Shown one piece after another: positions 55,033 to 63,737 of a stretch of 64,000 nucleotides of DNA. The translations under genes were made by a program, and so were the position numbers. The notes beneath the pieces are model-generated. The model worked only from the letters and a program-made list of their open reading frames with translations. It was not told the DNA's origin and ran no database searches. Position 1 is the first letter of the stretch. Every line of letters starts with the position of its first letter. Origin of the DNA: RPQJ01 sp963746325 (GTDB taxonomy: Bacteria; Pseudomonadota; Gammaproteobacteria; Steroidobacterales; Steroidobacteraceae); NCBI GenBank assembly GCA_963746325.1, contig CAVVBC010000005.1:1-64000 (forward strand), written 5' to 3'.

Positions 55033-56202
55033 ATGTACCAGACGATGATCGGACTCACGCCGCTGGAGCGTGTGCACAGCGGCCGCCCGGTGGCCCAGGC
55101 GATCGCCGACGAGGCCGCCACCATCGGCGCCCAGCGCGTGTTCATCGTCTGCAGCAACACGCTCAACCACAAGACCGACGAGATCGACAAGGTGCGGCGC
55201 GCGCTCGGCGCGAAGCTCGTCGGCGTGTTCGACAAGGTGCGCCCGCACGTGCCGCGCGAGGACGTATCTGCGGCGGTTGCTGCCGCCGAGCCGTTGCGCC
55301 CGGACCTGCTGGTGTCGATCGGCGGCGGCTCCTGCACCGACCTCACCAAGATTCTCGCCGTCTGCCTCAAGCACGGCCTGCGCACGCCCGCGTCGATGGA
55401 GGCGTACCACATCGTCGTGCATCCCGATCATTCAGTCACCGCGCCGGCCTTCGCAGGACCGGACATTCCGGTCGTGATCGCGCCGACGACGCTTTCGGGT
55501 GGCGAGTTCAATGCGCTCTCCGGCTCGACCGACAAGGTCACCAACGTCAAGCAGGGCTACGTGCATCCGAAGATGACCGCGCGCGCCGTCATCCTCGATC
55601 CGTCGCTCACGGTCCACACGCCCGAATGGATCTGGTTGTCGACGGGCGTGCGCTCGTTCGACCATGCCTTCGAGACGCTGGGCTCGCTCAACTCGAACGA
55701 CTGGTACGACGGCATGGCGATGAACGCAGTGCGCCTGCTCTCGCAGGGGCTGCCGCGCGTGAAGGCAAACCCGAACGACCTCGAGGCGCGGCAGATGTGC
55801 CAGATGGGCGCCTGGTGCTCGATGACGTCGATCGTCTGCGGCCTGCCGATGGGCATCAGCCACGCGGTCGGCCATGCGCTCGGCGGTTCGTTCGACGTGC
55901 CGCACGGCTACACGTCGTGCGTGATGGCCCCGTTCGCGCTGGAGTACAACAGCGTCGTGAATGGCGAGCGGCAGAAGCTGATCAGCATCGCGTTCGGCCA
56001 GCCGAACCGTCCCGCGCACGAACTCGCCGACGAAGCGATCCGCGGCCTCGGCATGCCGCGCAGCCTCACGGCCGTGGGCCTCAAGGAGGCGGACCTCGCT
56101 CCGCTCGCCGGCTACACGTTCCAGGACATCTGGTGCGGCACGAACCCGCGCCCGATCCCGAACGCCGAAGCGCTGGTGCCGCTGCTGCGCAAGGCGCTGT
56201 GA
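55033..56202 (+). CDS. Iron-containing alcohol dehydrogenase / maleylacetate reductase-like (389 aa)
   Basis: Group III, metal-dependent alcohol dehydrogenase. It has the NAD site VSIGGGSCTDLTKILAVC, the family segment VIAPTTLSGGEFNALSGSTD, and the metal ligands in GLPMGISHAVGHALGGSFDV PHG (residues split here as one motif): His in SHAVGH and in PHGYTS, with Asp earlier. The ATG at 55033 is preferred, with GTGGAG six bases upstream; the open frame extends back to 54829 through the promoter. The GEFNALSGSTD motif is closer to maleylacetate reductase-like members than to ethanol dehydrogenases. It reduces or oxidises an aldehyde/keto group in the adjacent catabolic pathway. MeaB follows directly. 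Confidence 0.9.
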   Translation: MYQTMIGLTPLERVHSGRPVAQAIADEAATIGAQRVFIVCSNTLNHKTDEIDKVRRALGAKLVGVFDKVRPHVPREDVSAAVAAAEPLRPDLLVSIGGGSCTDLTKILAVCLKHGLRTPASMEAYHIVVHPDHSVTAPAFAGPDIPVVIAPTTLSGGEFNALSGSTDKVTNVKQGYVHPKMTARAVILDPSLTVHTPEWIWLSTGVRSFDHAFETLGSLNSNDWYDGMAMNAVRLLSQGLPRVKANPNDLEARQMCQMGAWCSMTSIVCGLPMGISHAVGHALGGSFDVPHGYTSCVMAPFALEYNSVVNGERQKLISIAFGQPNRPAHELADEAIRGLGMPRSLTAVGLKEADLAPLAGYTFQDIWCGTNPRPIPNAEALVPLLRKAL

Positions 56203-56203
56203 T

Positions 56204-57151
56204 TTGACGGTGCCCGCGGACCTGCTCGGGCGACTGCTGCGCGGTGATCGCGCCGCGCTCGCCCGCGCGATCACGCTGATCGACCGCCGTCCGCTCGACG
56301 CGGCGGCGATCGACGCGACGCTGGGTCCGCACACGGGACGCGCTGCAACGGTCGGCATCACCGGACCTCCCGGAGCCGGGAAATCGACGCTCGTGGGCGC
56401 CCTGCTCAAGGCGGCGGTCCGCCGCAACGACCGTGTCGCCGTGCTCGCGCTCGATCCGATGTCCGCGATCTCGGGTGGCGCCGTGCTCGGCGACCGCTTG
56501 CGCATGGAGCACACGACGGCCGACGAGCGTGTCTTCGTGCGCTCGATGACGGCCGACAACGGCGCCGGCGGGCTCGCGCTGGCCACGCCTTTCGCGATCC
56601 GTGCGCTCGACGCAGCGGGCTGGCCATGGGTGCTGATCGAAACCGTCGGCGTCGGCCAGACCGAATTCGAGATCGTCGAGGCGGCGACGACCACCGTGGT
56701 CGTGCTCAATCCCGGCGCCGGCGACGAGGTGCAGGCCGTCAAGGCGGGGCTGCTGGAGATGGCGGACGTCTTCGTCATCAACAAGGCTGATCGCGAAGGC
56801 ACCCAGGCCGCGCGGCTCGACCTGGAACGCACGGTGCAGCAGCTGCCAGCCGCTGCCTGGCGACCGCCGATCGTCGAGACCGTCGCGAGCGAAGATCGCG
56901 GCACGGATGCAGTGTGGGACGCGATCACCGCGCATCGCACGCACCTGCACGAGACGGGCGCGCTGGCAGAACGGCAGCAGCGGCTGCTGCGCCTTGCGCT
57001 GCGACGGCTGGTGCTCGCGCAGCTCGAGACTCGTCTCGATGACTCACTGCGTTCGGACGAAATTGCGCGGCGCATCGACGCGGTGCATGCGGGCACGTCC
57101 GACCTGGGCGCGGTCGGCGCTGAACTGCTCGCGAGCGTGACTGGCCGTTAG
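56204..57151 (+). CDS. meaB: Methylmalonyl-CoA mutase-associated GTPase (315 aa)
   Basis: G3E-type GTPase (MeaB/ArgK) that loads and protects the adenosylcobalamin of B12-dependent acyl-CoA mutases. Walker A is GITGPPGAGKSTLVGALLKA; LALDPMSAISGGAVLGDRLR is the MeaB switch region; IETVGVGQTEFEIVEAATTT is the switch II/Walker B area; VINKADREG is the NKxD base motif. The length is typical. The start is TTG at 56204 (or GTG at 56210), immediately after the Fe-ADH stop, so it is co-transcribed. Its presence strongly supports an active B12 mutase at 57728-59845. Confidence 0.95.
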   Translation: MTVPADLLGRLLRGDRAALARAITLIDRRPLDAAAIDATLGPHTGRAATVGITGPPGAGKSTLVGALLKAAVRRNDRVAVLALDPMSAISGGAVLGDRLRMEHTTADERVFVRSMTADNGAGGLALATPFAIRALDAAGWPWVLIETVGVGQTEFEIVEAATTTVVVLNPGAGDEVQAVKAGLLEMADVFVINKADREGTQAARLDLERTVQQLPAAAWRPPIVETVASEDRGTDAVWDAITAHRTHLHETGALAERQQRLLRLALRRLVLAQLETRLDDSLRSDEIARRIDAVHAGTSDLGAVGAELLASVTGR

Positions 57152-57320
57152 CGCCACCACGGCTCAGTCGCAGGGCGGGCAATTCCACCAGGCCGGCATG
57201 CTCCCACACTTCCAGAATGCGTCATTTGCCTACGACAGCGCCTCTCGTGCGTTGCTGTCGACGGCCCATGCATCGCTGCAAGACTGCGCAGGGACGTCAC
57301 GTCTGCGACAAGGAGTCGGC

Positions 57321-57714
57321 ATGAAAGGTTTTGTGAAAGACATCGAGAACCTCGCTGTTCGCAACGACGGCTTTTCGCCAGGTGCTCTACACGGCGAAAA
57401 GCTGCCAGCTGGTCCTGATGGCCCTGCAGCCCGGGGAAGAAATCGGGGCGGAAGTGCACTCGCTCGACCAGTTCTTCCGCGTCGAGGAAGGATCGGGTGC
57501 GGCGGTTCTGGATGGTGTGCGGACGGCGATCCAGGCGGGCTTTGCCGTCCTCGTGCCGGCCGGGGCGAATCACAACATCATCAATACCGGCAGCACGCCG
57601 CTGAAGCTGTACACGCTGTACTCGCCGCCGAACCACCGGGACGGTGTCGTGCACCGCACCCGCGCGGAGGCGGAGGCCGACACGGAGCAATTCGACGGCA
57701 AGACGTCGGAATAG
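57321..57714 (+). CDS. Cupin domain protein (frame broken once near 57373)
   Basis: Single-domain cupin. The start MKGFVKDIENLAVRNDGF is in one frame and VLYTAKSCQLVLMALQPGEE, IGAEVHSLDQFFRVEEGSGA in another; removing one T from TTTT at 57372-57375 gives NDGFRQVLYTAKSC, the family sequence. Cupin motif 1 (GEEIGAEVHSLDQFFRVEEG) and motif 2 (VLVPAGANHNIINTG) are present with metal ligands His, Glu and His. AAGGAG lies five bases upstream of the ATG. It sits between MeaB and the convergent B12-binding subunit gene (13 bases apart). The function is unknown. Confidence 0.85.
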
Positions 57715-57727
57715 CGGCGTACTGCAG

Positions 57728-58177
57728 CTACTTGCCGGAACCTTCGACTGCAGTCAGCCGTCGCGCGCAGTCCACGATGTCGCCGAGCTGCGAGCCCGGC
57801 GGAAACACTTCGACGCCGAGCGCTTTCAGGCGCTTGGCGGCCCATGGCGCAATGATGCCACCGGCAAAGACCGGCAGGTCCGGCCGCGCGGCCCGCAATT
57901 CGCCGATGATGCGTTCGGCCACTTCGACGTGCCCGCCGACGTTGAGGCCCACGAGATCGACGTCCTCGTCGATCGCCGCACGGACGATCTCCGTGCCGGT
58001 ACTCATGCCGCCCAGGATCACCTGGAAGCCGCCGTCGCGCAGCGCCCGCGCCACGACGGAGATGCCGCGCCAGTGGCCATCGAGCGCGGTCTTGGCGAGC
58101 AGGATGCGGCGCGCCGGAACTGCCGTGCCTGGGGCAGCGGAACTCGCGGCAGTCGATTCGTTGCGGGTCGATGACAT
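57728..58177 (-). CDS. Cobalamin-binding (small) subunit of acyl-CoA mutase (149 aa)
   Basis: B12-binding domain of the mutase family. LAKTALDGHWRGISVVARAL contains DxHxxG, whose His replaces dimethylbenzimidazole as the lower cobalt ligand; VDLVGLNVGGH and VFAGGIIAPWAAKRLKALGV continue the fold, and FPPGSQLGDIVD ends it. The GLNVGG sequence has Asn where the mutases usually have Ser (VGxSxxxGG), a small difference. A 22-residue Ala/Ser-rich lead precedes the domain. It lies 30 bases downstream of the large subunit, forming a separate-subunit mutase like 2-hydroxyisobutyryl-CoA or isobutyryl-CoA mutase. Confidence 0.9.
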   Translation of the reverse strand: MSSTRNESTAASSAAPGTAVPARRILLAKTALDGHWRGISVVARALRDGGFQVILGGMSTGTEIVRAAIDEDVDLVGLNVGGHVEVAERIIGELRAARPDLPVFAGGIIAPWAAKRLKALGVEVFPPGSQLGDIVDCARRLTAVEGSGK

Positions 58178-58207
58178 GTGCGTGGTGTCCTTGCGGCCGC
58201 GGGCGCG

Positions 58208-59845
58208 TCAGACGAGCTTCGGCGTCTGCCAGTCGCCCCAGGCCTGGCGGAAGATGTCGCCGATCTCGCCGATCGTCACCTCGGCGTCCACGGCCTGCAT
58301 CATCACGGGCATGATGTTACGACCCTCGTCCCGGCACGTCGCGGCCAGTTCGCGCATCGCCGCGGTCGCCGCGGTCTCGTGCCGCTCCCGGCGCACGGCT
58401 TGCAGTCGTTCGAGTGCCACGGGGTAGGCATCGGTCACGGGCGGGAAGCCGTCGACTTCCCACGGCGTGATGTCTTCCTTGAAACAGTTGACGCCGACGA
58501 TCTTGCGCTCGCCGCGCGCCTCGGCGATCGCCTGCGACTCCTGGTTCTCGCGTGCGCGCGCATGCAGCCAGCCCGAATCGAGCGTGGCAAGGAAGCCGCC
58601 CTGCGCGAGCAGCTGGTCGACGAATTCCCAGGCACGACGCTCGAGTTCGGCCGTCAACGTCTCGACGTAGTACGAGCCGCCGAGCGGATCAGTCACCGCC
58701 GGGATGTTGGTCTCGTGCTCGAGGATCTGCTGGATGCGCACCGCCATCTGGTGCGCGTGCTCGCTGGGGATCGAGATCGCCTCGTCGTAGCCCGACACGC
58801 CGAGCGACTGCGTGCCGCCGAGCACGGCGGTGAGTGCCATCAGCGTGCCGCGCACGATGTTGTTGAACGGCTGCTGGTACTGCATGTACGCGCCGGAGGT
58901 GACGATGTGTATGCGCATGCGAAGCGCGCGCTCGTCGGTGATGCCGTAGCGCTCGGTGAGCAGCTTGTGCCACATCTTGCGGGCGGCCCGCAGCTTGGCC
59001 GCATCCTCGAAGATTTCCATCGTCGTGCGGAAGTTGACGCCGCCGACGCGTTGCGCGGCGACCGTCAGGTCCATGCGGCCGCGACGCTTGACCTCGTCGA
59101 GGTACTCGATGGCGTTGGCCATCACCGCACCGAGTTCCTGCCAGGCATTGAGCCCGGTGTCGCCGCCGTTGTAGCCGGCGATCGAGACGGGCACCCACTT
59201 CGGCAGGTGCTCGGCGCAGAACTCGATGATGTCGGCGTTGAGCCGCAAGCCCGGCGCCGTCGGCACCTGCTGCTTGGTGACGCACCCAAGGTACGTCAGG
59301 AAGAAATCGCTCTGCCCCGTGCCGAAGAGCTGTGCCAGCGGAATGCCGCGGCGCTTGGCGACCGTCCAGTACGCGGCGAGCGCGAACGGTGCGTGCTGCA
59401 CCACGGCGCCGCCGGCATGCCCGAACGTGCTCTCGATCGGCAAGTCGGCCAGGCACAGCTCGGTCTCGCGCACGCTCTGCATCACCGCGCCGGTGAGGCC
59501 GACGTCTTCCTTGCGCGCGACGACGTCCGGATGGTCGACGTTGTAGAGGTGGTCGGCCGTATTGCGATCGTGCTCCATCAGGAACCCGGTCTCGCCGTTG
59601 CGCAGCAGGAACTTGATGCGTTCGTTCTCGTCTTCGGGCTTGCCGAAGCCACTCAGCTGGAAGATTCGCCAGGGCTTGGTGCGATAGCCTTGCGGGAACC
59701 CGCCGCGATGAAACGGGGGCTGGCCGGGAGCGCTGCCAAGGACACGCGTATGCTCCGCCGGCACGTCCTCGGGACCGTAGCTCGCCTTGAGCTCGATGCC
59801 TGACGCGCTGCGGTAAACCGGCGGTGGCTTGTCTTGGGCTGGCAT
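58208..59845 (-). CDS. B12-dependent acyl-CoA mutase large subunit, divergent active site (545 aa)
   Basis: TIM-barrel substrate-binding chain of an adenosylcobalamin mutase, which moves a carbon group between adjacent carbons of an acyl-CoA by a radical route. The family frame is clear: KPWRIFQLSGFG, EDVGLTGAVMQS, FGTGQSDFFLTYLG, AAKLRAARKMWHKLL, FNNIVRGTLMALTAVLGGTQ, VSGYDEAISIPSEHAHQMAV, IPAVTDPLGGSYYVETLT. By eye alignment with methylmalonyl-CoA mutase, several active-site residues differ: Tyr89 is Leu (FQLSGFG), Arg207 is absent (GCVTKQQV), and His244 is Asn (SIAGYNGGDTG instead of SGYHMQEAG). The substrate should therefore not be a dicarboxylic acyl-CoA. It shares a promoter region with the divergent SDR gene at 59941 and works with the small subunit and MeaB. 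Confidence 0.88.
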   Translation of the reverse strand: MPAQDKPPPVYRSASGIELKASYGPEDVPAEHTRVLGSAPGQPPFHRGGFPQGYRTKPWRIFQLSGFGKPEDENERIKFLLRNGETGFLMEHDRNTADHLYNVDHPDVVARKEDVGLTGAVMQSVRETELCLADLPIESTFGHAGGAVVQHAPFALAAYWTVAKRRGIPLAQLFGTGQSDFFLTYLGCVTKQQVPTAPGLRLNADIIEFCAEHLPKWVPVSIAGYNGGDTGLNAWQELGAVMANAIEYLDEVKRRGRMDLTVAAQRVGGVNFRTTMEIFEDAAKLRAARKMWHKLLTERYGITDERALRMRIHIVTSGAYMQYQQPFNNIVRGTLMALTAVLGGTQSLGVSGYDEAISIPSEHAHQMAVRIQQILEHETNIPAVTDPLGGSYYVETLTAELERRAWEFVDQLLAQGGFLATLDSGWLHARARENQESQAIAEARGERKIVGVNCFKEDITPWEVDGFPPVTDAYPVALERLQAVRRERHETAATAAMRELAATCRDEGRNIMPVMMQAVDAEVTIGEIGDIFRQAWGDWQTPKLV

Positions 59846-59870
59846 GGGTCGTGGGGCTCCGTGCGGCCGA

Positions 59871-59902
59871 GTATACTAACGGTATAAAAAATCTACCACC
59901 GG
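59871..59902. promoter_or_regulatory. AT-rich divergent promoter between mutase and SDR
   Basis: The 95-base gap holds GTATAC at 59871-59876, TATAAAAAATC and an inverted pair GGTA (59881-59884) / TACC (59894-59897) nine bases apart, within CGGTATAAAAAATCTACCAC. This is a plausible operator over overlapping promoters for both directions. The TetR at 52547 is one candidate regulator. Confidence 0.4.
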
Positions 59903-59940
59903 TTTCATTTTACAGACGACGGTCAATCGAGGGTCCAGGA

Positions 59941-60741
59941 ATGCCGCCGCACACGCTGCCAAATCCCTATGCCGAACTCTTCTCGGTCGCTGGCAAGACA
60001 GCCGTCATCACCGGGGGCTCGTCGGGCCTCGGCCTGGCGATGGCAGAGGCCTACCTGCGCTGCGGGGCACGCGTCTACATCACCGGCCGCAAGCTCGAGT
60101 CGCTCGAGGTCGCCCGGAGCGACCTGGCTGCCCACGGCGACGTCAGGGCGGTGGCGGGCGACGTCGGCACGCCTGCAGGGATCGAGGCGCTGCGCGCCGC
60201 GCTCGAGGGCGAGGCCGCGCTGCACGTGCTCATCAACAATGCCGGCATCACCTGGGGCGCCTCCGTCGAAAAATTCCCGGCTGACGCCTGGGATTCGGTC
60301 ATGGGCGTCAACGTCAAGGCGCCCTTCATGCTGACGCAGGCGTTCCTCGGCAAGCTGCAGGCGGCAGCGACCCCCGCCGATCCCGCCCGCATCATCAACA
60401 TCGGCTCGGTGTACGGAGTGACCAGCCAGGTGCTGCGCGCCTGGTCCTATGCCGCGAGCAAGGCGGCGATCCACCAGCTGACCAAGGTGCTCGCGGCGGA
60501 ACTGGCCACGCGCAACATCCTGGTGAATGCCATCGCGCCGGGATTCTTTCCGTCGAAGATGACCCACTTCATGACGAGCAGCGAGGAACGCATGACCGAA
60601 ATGCGCAAGATGATCCCGCTGGGGCGCGAAGGCTCCAAAGACGATATCGGCGCGCTGGCGCTGTTCCTCGGCTCGCGCGCAAGCTCTTACATGACGGGCA
60701 ACGTGATACCGCTGGATGGCGGCGTCCTCGCCAGGACCTGA
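59941..60741 (+). CDS. Short-chain dehydrogenase/reductase (266 aa)
   Basis: NAD(P)-dependent classical SDR. TAVITGGSSGLGLAMAEAYL is the cofactor motif TGxxxGxG; INNAGITWGAS is the NNAG motif; the catalytic Ser156 (NIGSVYGV), Tyr170 and Lys174 (SYAASKAAIHQLTKVLAAEL) are present; VNAIAPGFFPSKMTHFM follows. The C-terminus GNVIPLDGGVLART is typical. Arg50 in TGRKLES after strand 2 suggests NADP preference. The ATG is at 59941. It is divergent from the mutase and 13 bases upstream of an enoyl-CoA hydratase, so it likely handles a hydroxy- or keto-acyl intermediate in the same pathway. Confidence 0.92.
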   Translation: MPPHTLPNPYAELFSVAGKTAVITGGSSGLGLAMAEAYLRCGARVYITGRKLESLEVARSDLAAHGDVRAVAGDVGTPAGIEALRAALEGEAALHVLINNAGITWGASVEKFPADAWDSVMGVNVKAPFMLTQAFLGKLQAAATPADPARIINIGSVYGVTSQVLRAWSYAASKAAIHQLTKVLAAELATRNILVNAIAPGFFPSKMTHFMTSSEERMTEMRKMIPLGREGSKDDIGALALFLGSRASSYMTGNVIPLDGGVLART

Positions 60742-60754
60742 CGACAGGATCGCC

Positions 60755-61549
60755 ATGAATACCCGCGCTGAAGACCGCTACGAAACCTTCCGTGTCGAAC
60801 GCCGCGGCGACGTCGACTGGCTGACGCTCGATCGGGCCGACGCCCTCAACGCCATGAACGCGCGGATGATCGCCGAGCTCGCCGAGTACTTCGGCGACCG
60901 CGTGCAGGACACCGTGACGCGCGTGATCGTGCTGCGTGCGGCGGGCAAGTCGTTCTGCGCGGGACTCGACCTGCGCGAAATGACGGACCTGATCGAAGAA
61001 CTCGACACCGCTGCGCGCCTGCGCTTCCAGCAGCGCCTGAGCAGCATCTTCGTCTCGATGCGCCGCTGTCCGCAGCCCATCGTGTGCCTGGTGCAGGGCG
61101 CCGCGGCCGGCGGCGGCTTTGCGCTGGCGCTCGCGTCCGATCTCCGCCTCTGCACGCCCGACACGCGCATGAACGCTGCCTTCATCAAGGTGGGCCTGAG
61201 CGGCTGCGACGTCGGCATGAGTTACCTGCTGCCCCGCGCCGTGGGTACGTCGGTCGCCGCCGAGATGCTGTTCACCGGCGCGTTCCTCGACGCCCAGCGC
61301 GCCGCTGCATTGGGCTTCGTCTCTGCCGTGGTCGATGCAGCAGACCTCGAGGCCGCCGGGCAGAAATGCGTGGATACGCTGCTGCACGCGGACCCGCTCG
61401 GCCTCGCGCTCACCAAGCAGGGCTTGCAGGTGGGAATCGACGCGCCGTGCCTCGAATCGGCCATCGCGAACGAGGACCGCCAGCAGTCGCTGCTGAGCGG
61501 CACCGCGGGCTTCCAGGAGCGGATGCGCGCGTTTCTCCGGCGCAAATAG
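60755..61549 (+). CDS. Enoyl-CoA hydratase/isomerase family protein (264 aa)
   Basis: Crotonase-fold enzyme with KSFCAGLDLREMTDLIEELD and LVQGAAAGGGFALALASDLR (oxyanion hole), then FIKVGLSGCDVGMSYLLPRA. The Glu normally preceding this last segment is replaced (KVGLSGCDVG), as in a common crotonase subgroup with an Asp nearby. The ATG at 60755 is preferred; the open frame extends into the SDR gene. It follows SDR by 13 bases. It is convergent with the P450 gene (12 bases). A hydration or isomerisation in the same pathway is likely; the substrate is unknown. Confidence 0.9.
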   Translation: MNTRAEDRYETFRVERRGDVDWLTLDRADALNAMNARMIAELAEYFGDRVQDTVTRVIVLRAAGKSFCAGLDLREMTDLIEELDTAARLRFQQRLSSIFVSMRRCPQPIVCLVQGAAAGGGFALALASDLRLCTPDTRMNAAFIKVGLSGCDVGMSYLLPRAVGTSVAAEMLFTGAFLDAQRAAALGFVSAVVDAADLEAAGQKCVDTLLHADPLGLALTKQGLQVGIDAPCLESAIANEDRQQSLLSGTAGFQERMRAFLRRK

Positions 61550-61561
61550 CCAGGTTTCGCC

Positions 61562-62818
61562 TCAGGCGTGACAGCGCAGTTCCGTGAGGCCGCGGAACAG
61601 GAAGCCCGCGCGCCACGTCGCGTGCTCGATATCCACCGCCAGGTGCGGCAGCCGGGTCGCAAGCGCGGCGAATGCCACGCGGCCTTCCAGCCGCGCCAGC
61701 TGCTGCCCGATGCAGTGATGGATGCCGCCGCCGAACGACAGCATCCGTGAGTCCCTGCGCGTGATGTCCATGCTCTCGGCCCGCTCGAACACGGCCGGGT
61801 CGCGATTCGCCGCACCCAGCAGGCACAGCACGCGCTCGCCCGGGCGCACGTCGAAGCCGCCGACGGTGGCCGGTTGCAGGGCCGTGCGGTAGGTGCCCTG
61901 CAGCGAGGATTCGAAGCGCAGCACTTCTTCGACGGTGCGCGGCGCAAGCTCTTCGGGTTGCGCGACCAGTGCCTGCCACTGTCCCGGCTCGCGGTGCAGC
62001 GTGAGCATGCCGTTGCCGATCAGGTGCGCCGTCGTCTCGAACCCGGCGCCGAACATCGCCACGATGACGTTGGCGACCTCGGCCTTGCTGAGCGCCGAGC
62101 CGTCCTCGTCCCGGGCCGCGACCAGCGCGCTGGTCAGGTCGTCCTTCGGCTCGGCCTGCTTGCGGTCGTAGAGGCGGCCGAAGAACTCGTTGAGGAAGTC
62201 CATCTGCGCGTCGGCCTGCGCCAGCAGTTCGGGCTCCAGCGCCCGCGTCTCGAACACGATGAAGGATTCCGCGACGGCGCGCGTAAGTCGCGCGAGGCTC
62301 TCCGGCGAACGCTCTTCGCCCTCGAGCCCGAGCATGTCGCACATCACCAGCGTGGGCAGCTGGTAGGCAAAGTCCCAGAGCAGCTCGATGTCGTGCTTCG
62401 CCACCATCGCGTCGATCAGGCCATCGACGATCTGCTGGATGCGCGGCTGCATGGCGGCAACGCGCTTCGGCGTCAGCGCGAAGGCCACCAGCTTGCGCAA
62501 CCGGGTATGCGCGGGAGGATCCTGCATCACGAAGACTTCGGACAGCCAGCGGTACGACGAATGCGCCATCACGTCGAAGCCCGGGCCGTAGTAGAGCTGG
62601 ATGTTGTGGACGAAGTTGCCCTGGCCAAAGGCCGCGTGATTCGTGATCACCTCGCGCACGTCGGCATGGCGTGACGCCACGTAGTACTCGGTGCTCGCCT
62701 TGTGCAGGCCCGGCGCGGCGCGCAGGTGCTCGTAGTAAGGACGATAGGGATTGCGGATGAGTTCCGGATCGGCCGGGTCGAAGCGATAGCTGGAATCGAG
62801 CCGTGTCGTCCCGTTCAT
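61562..62818 (-). CDS. Cytochrome P450 (418 aa)
   Basis: Soluble bacterial P450. I-helix MFGAGFETTAHLIGN has the Glu-Thr proton-relay pair (Glu261/Thr262); ExxR is EEVLR (Glu298-Arg301); the heme loop is FGGGIHHCIGQQLARLEGR with thiolate Cys369; DPPAHTRLRKLVAFALTPKR is the C-helix region. The length is standard for class I enzymes that use ferredoxin partners, none of which is in the window. The ATG at 62818 overlaps the hydrolase stop (ATGA), so they are coupled. It would hydroxylate a hydrophobic substrate, probably the first oxidation in the local pathway. Confidence 0.94.
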   Translation of the reverse strand: MNGTTRLDSSYRFDPADPELIRNPYRPYYEHLRAAPGLHKASTEYYVASRHADVREVITNHAAFGQGNFVHNIQLYYGPGFDVMAHSSYRWLSEVFVMQDPPAHTRLRKLVAFALTPKRVAAMQPRIQQIVDGLIDAMVAKHDIELLWDFAYQLPTLVMCDMLGLEGEERSPESLARLTRAVAESFIVFETRALEPELLAQADAQMDFLNEFFGRLYDRKQAEPKDDLTSALVAARDEDGSALSKAEVANVIVAMFGAGFETTAHLIGNGMLTLHREPGQWQALVAQPEELAPRTVEEVLRFESSLQGTYRTALQPATVGGFDVRPGERVLCLLGAANRDPAVFERAESMDITRRDSRMLSFGGGIHHCIGQQLARLEGRVAFAALATRLPHLAVDIEHATWRAGFLFRGLTELRCHA

Positions 62819-63729
62819 GCGGTTGCCTCGAAGATGGGTTCGAACGCGTCGCCGCGGCGACGGACGCGGCAGCAGTGCGCACCGCCGAAGTGTGCGGGGA
62901 CCAGCAGCGCATTGCGGTCGGCGGCGTCGGCAAGCACGCTGCGGCGCGTGGCCCGTGCCTGGGCCTGGTCCTCGCAGAACGGGCTGTTCCAGTCGGGGCA
63001 ATGCACCTGCACCGGGTGATGCAGGATGTCTCCCACGAACAACGCACCGTCACCCTGCGAGCGCACGTCCATGACCAGGTGCCCCGGCGTGTGGCCCGGT
63101 CCGAGCCGCAAGGTGATCGATTCGCTGACCCGATGTCCTGCGTCCACCAGTTCGGCGACACCGGCATCGAGCAGGGGCTGCACGCTGTCCTCGAAGACGT
63201 TGGTGTTGACGTGCACTCCACCCGGAGTCGGCCGCGGGCCCGCGCCTTGCGGATCCCAGTAGTCACGCTCGATGGCAGAGAAGAGGTAGCGCGCCCGCGC
63301 AAAGGTCGGTACCCAGCGGCCGGCATGCAGCTGCGTGTTCCAGCCGACGTGGTCGATGTGCAGGTGCGAGCAGATCACGACGTCGATGTCGTCGGGCGTG
63401 AAGCCGGCGGCTGCCATGCGTGTGAGGAACGGTGTGTCGAGCCCGCCGAACAGCGGGATGCCCGGACGGTCCTTGGCGTTGCCCGCACCGGTGTCGTACA
63501 GCACCGTCAGGCCGTCGACCTCGAGGATCCAGCTCTGCAGGAAGGCATACAGGCTGTCCGCGTCGTCGCGGTAGTACTGCGGCGTGAGTCCCGGCGCCAG
63601 CGCGCGGAACGTGGCCTCGTCGTAGCCCATGAAGAACGCCGAGGGCGGCAGGAAATTACCCTGCCACTCCTCGACGTGGTGCACGCGGACCGCGCCGACG
63701 TGCAGCGAAGTCCGCGGCCCTGCAGTCAT
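62815..63729 (-). CDS. MBL-fold metallohydrolase (304 aa)
   Basis: Metallo-beta-lactamase fold hydrolase. VICSHLHIDHVGWNTQL gives the HxHxDH zinc motif; GPGHTPGHLVMDV and ALFVGDILHHPVQ provide the later His and Asp; LLVPAHFGGAHC gives the last His. The ATG at 63729 is preferred over upstream positions that fall inside the TonB receptor gene; the chain starts MTAGPRTSLHVGAVRVHHVE. The AHL-lactonase/N-acyl hydrolase group is the closest by pattern, and it may open a lactone or ester in the degraded compound. It overlaps the P450 gene and follows the receptor gene by eight bases, all leftward. Confidence 0.9.
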   Translation of the reverse strand: MTAGPRTSLHVGAVRVHHVEEWQGNFLPPSAFFMGYDEATFRALAPGLTPQYYRDDADSLYAFLQSWILEVDGLTVLYDTGAGNAKDRPGIPLFGGLDTPFLTRMAAAGFTPDDIDVVICSHLHIDHVGWNTQLHAGRWVPTFARARYLFSAIERDYWDPQGAGPRPTPGGVHVNTNVFEDSVQPLLDAGVAELVDAGHRVSESITLRLGPGHTPGHLVMDVRSQGDGALFVGDILHHPVQVHCPDWNSPFCEDQAQARATRRSVLADAADRNALLVPAHFGGAHCCRVRRRGDAFEPIFEATA

Positions 63730-63737
63730 GCCGCGGC

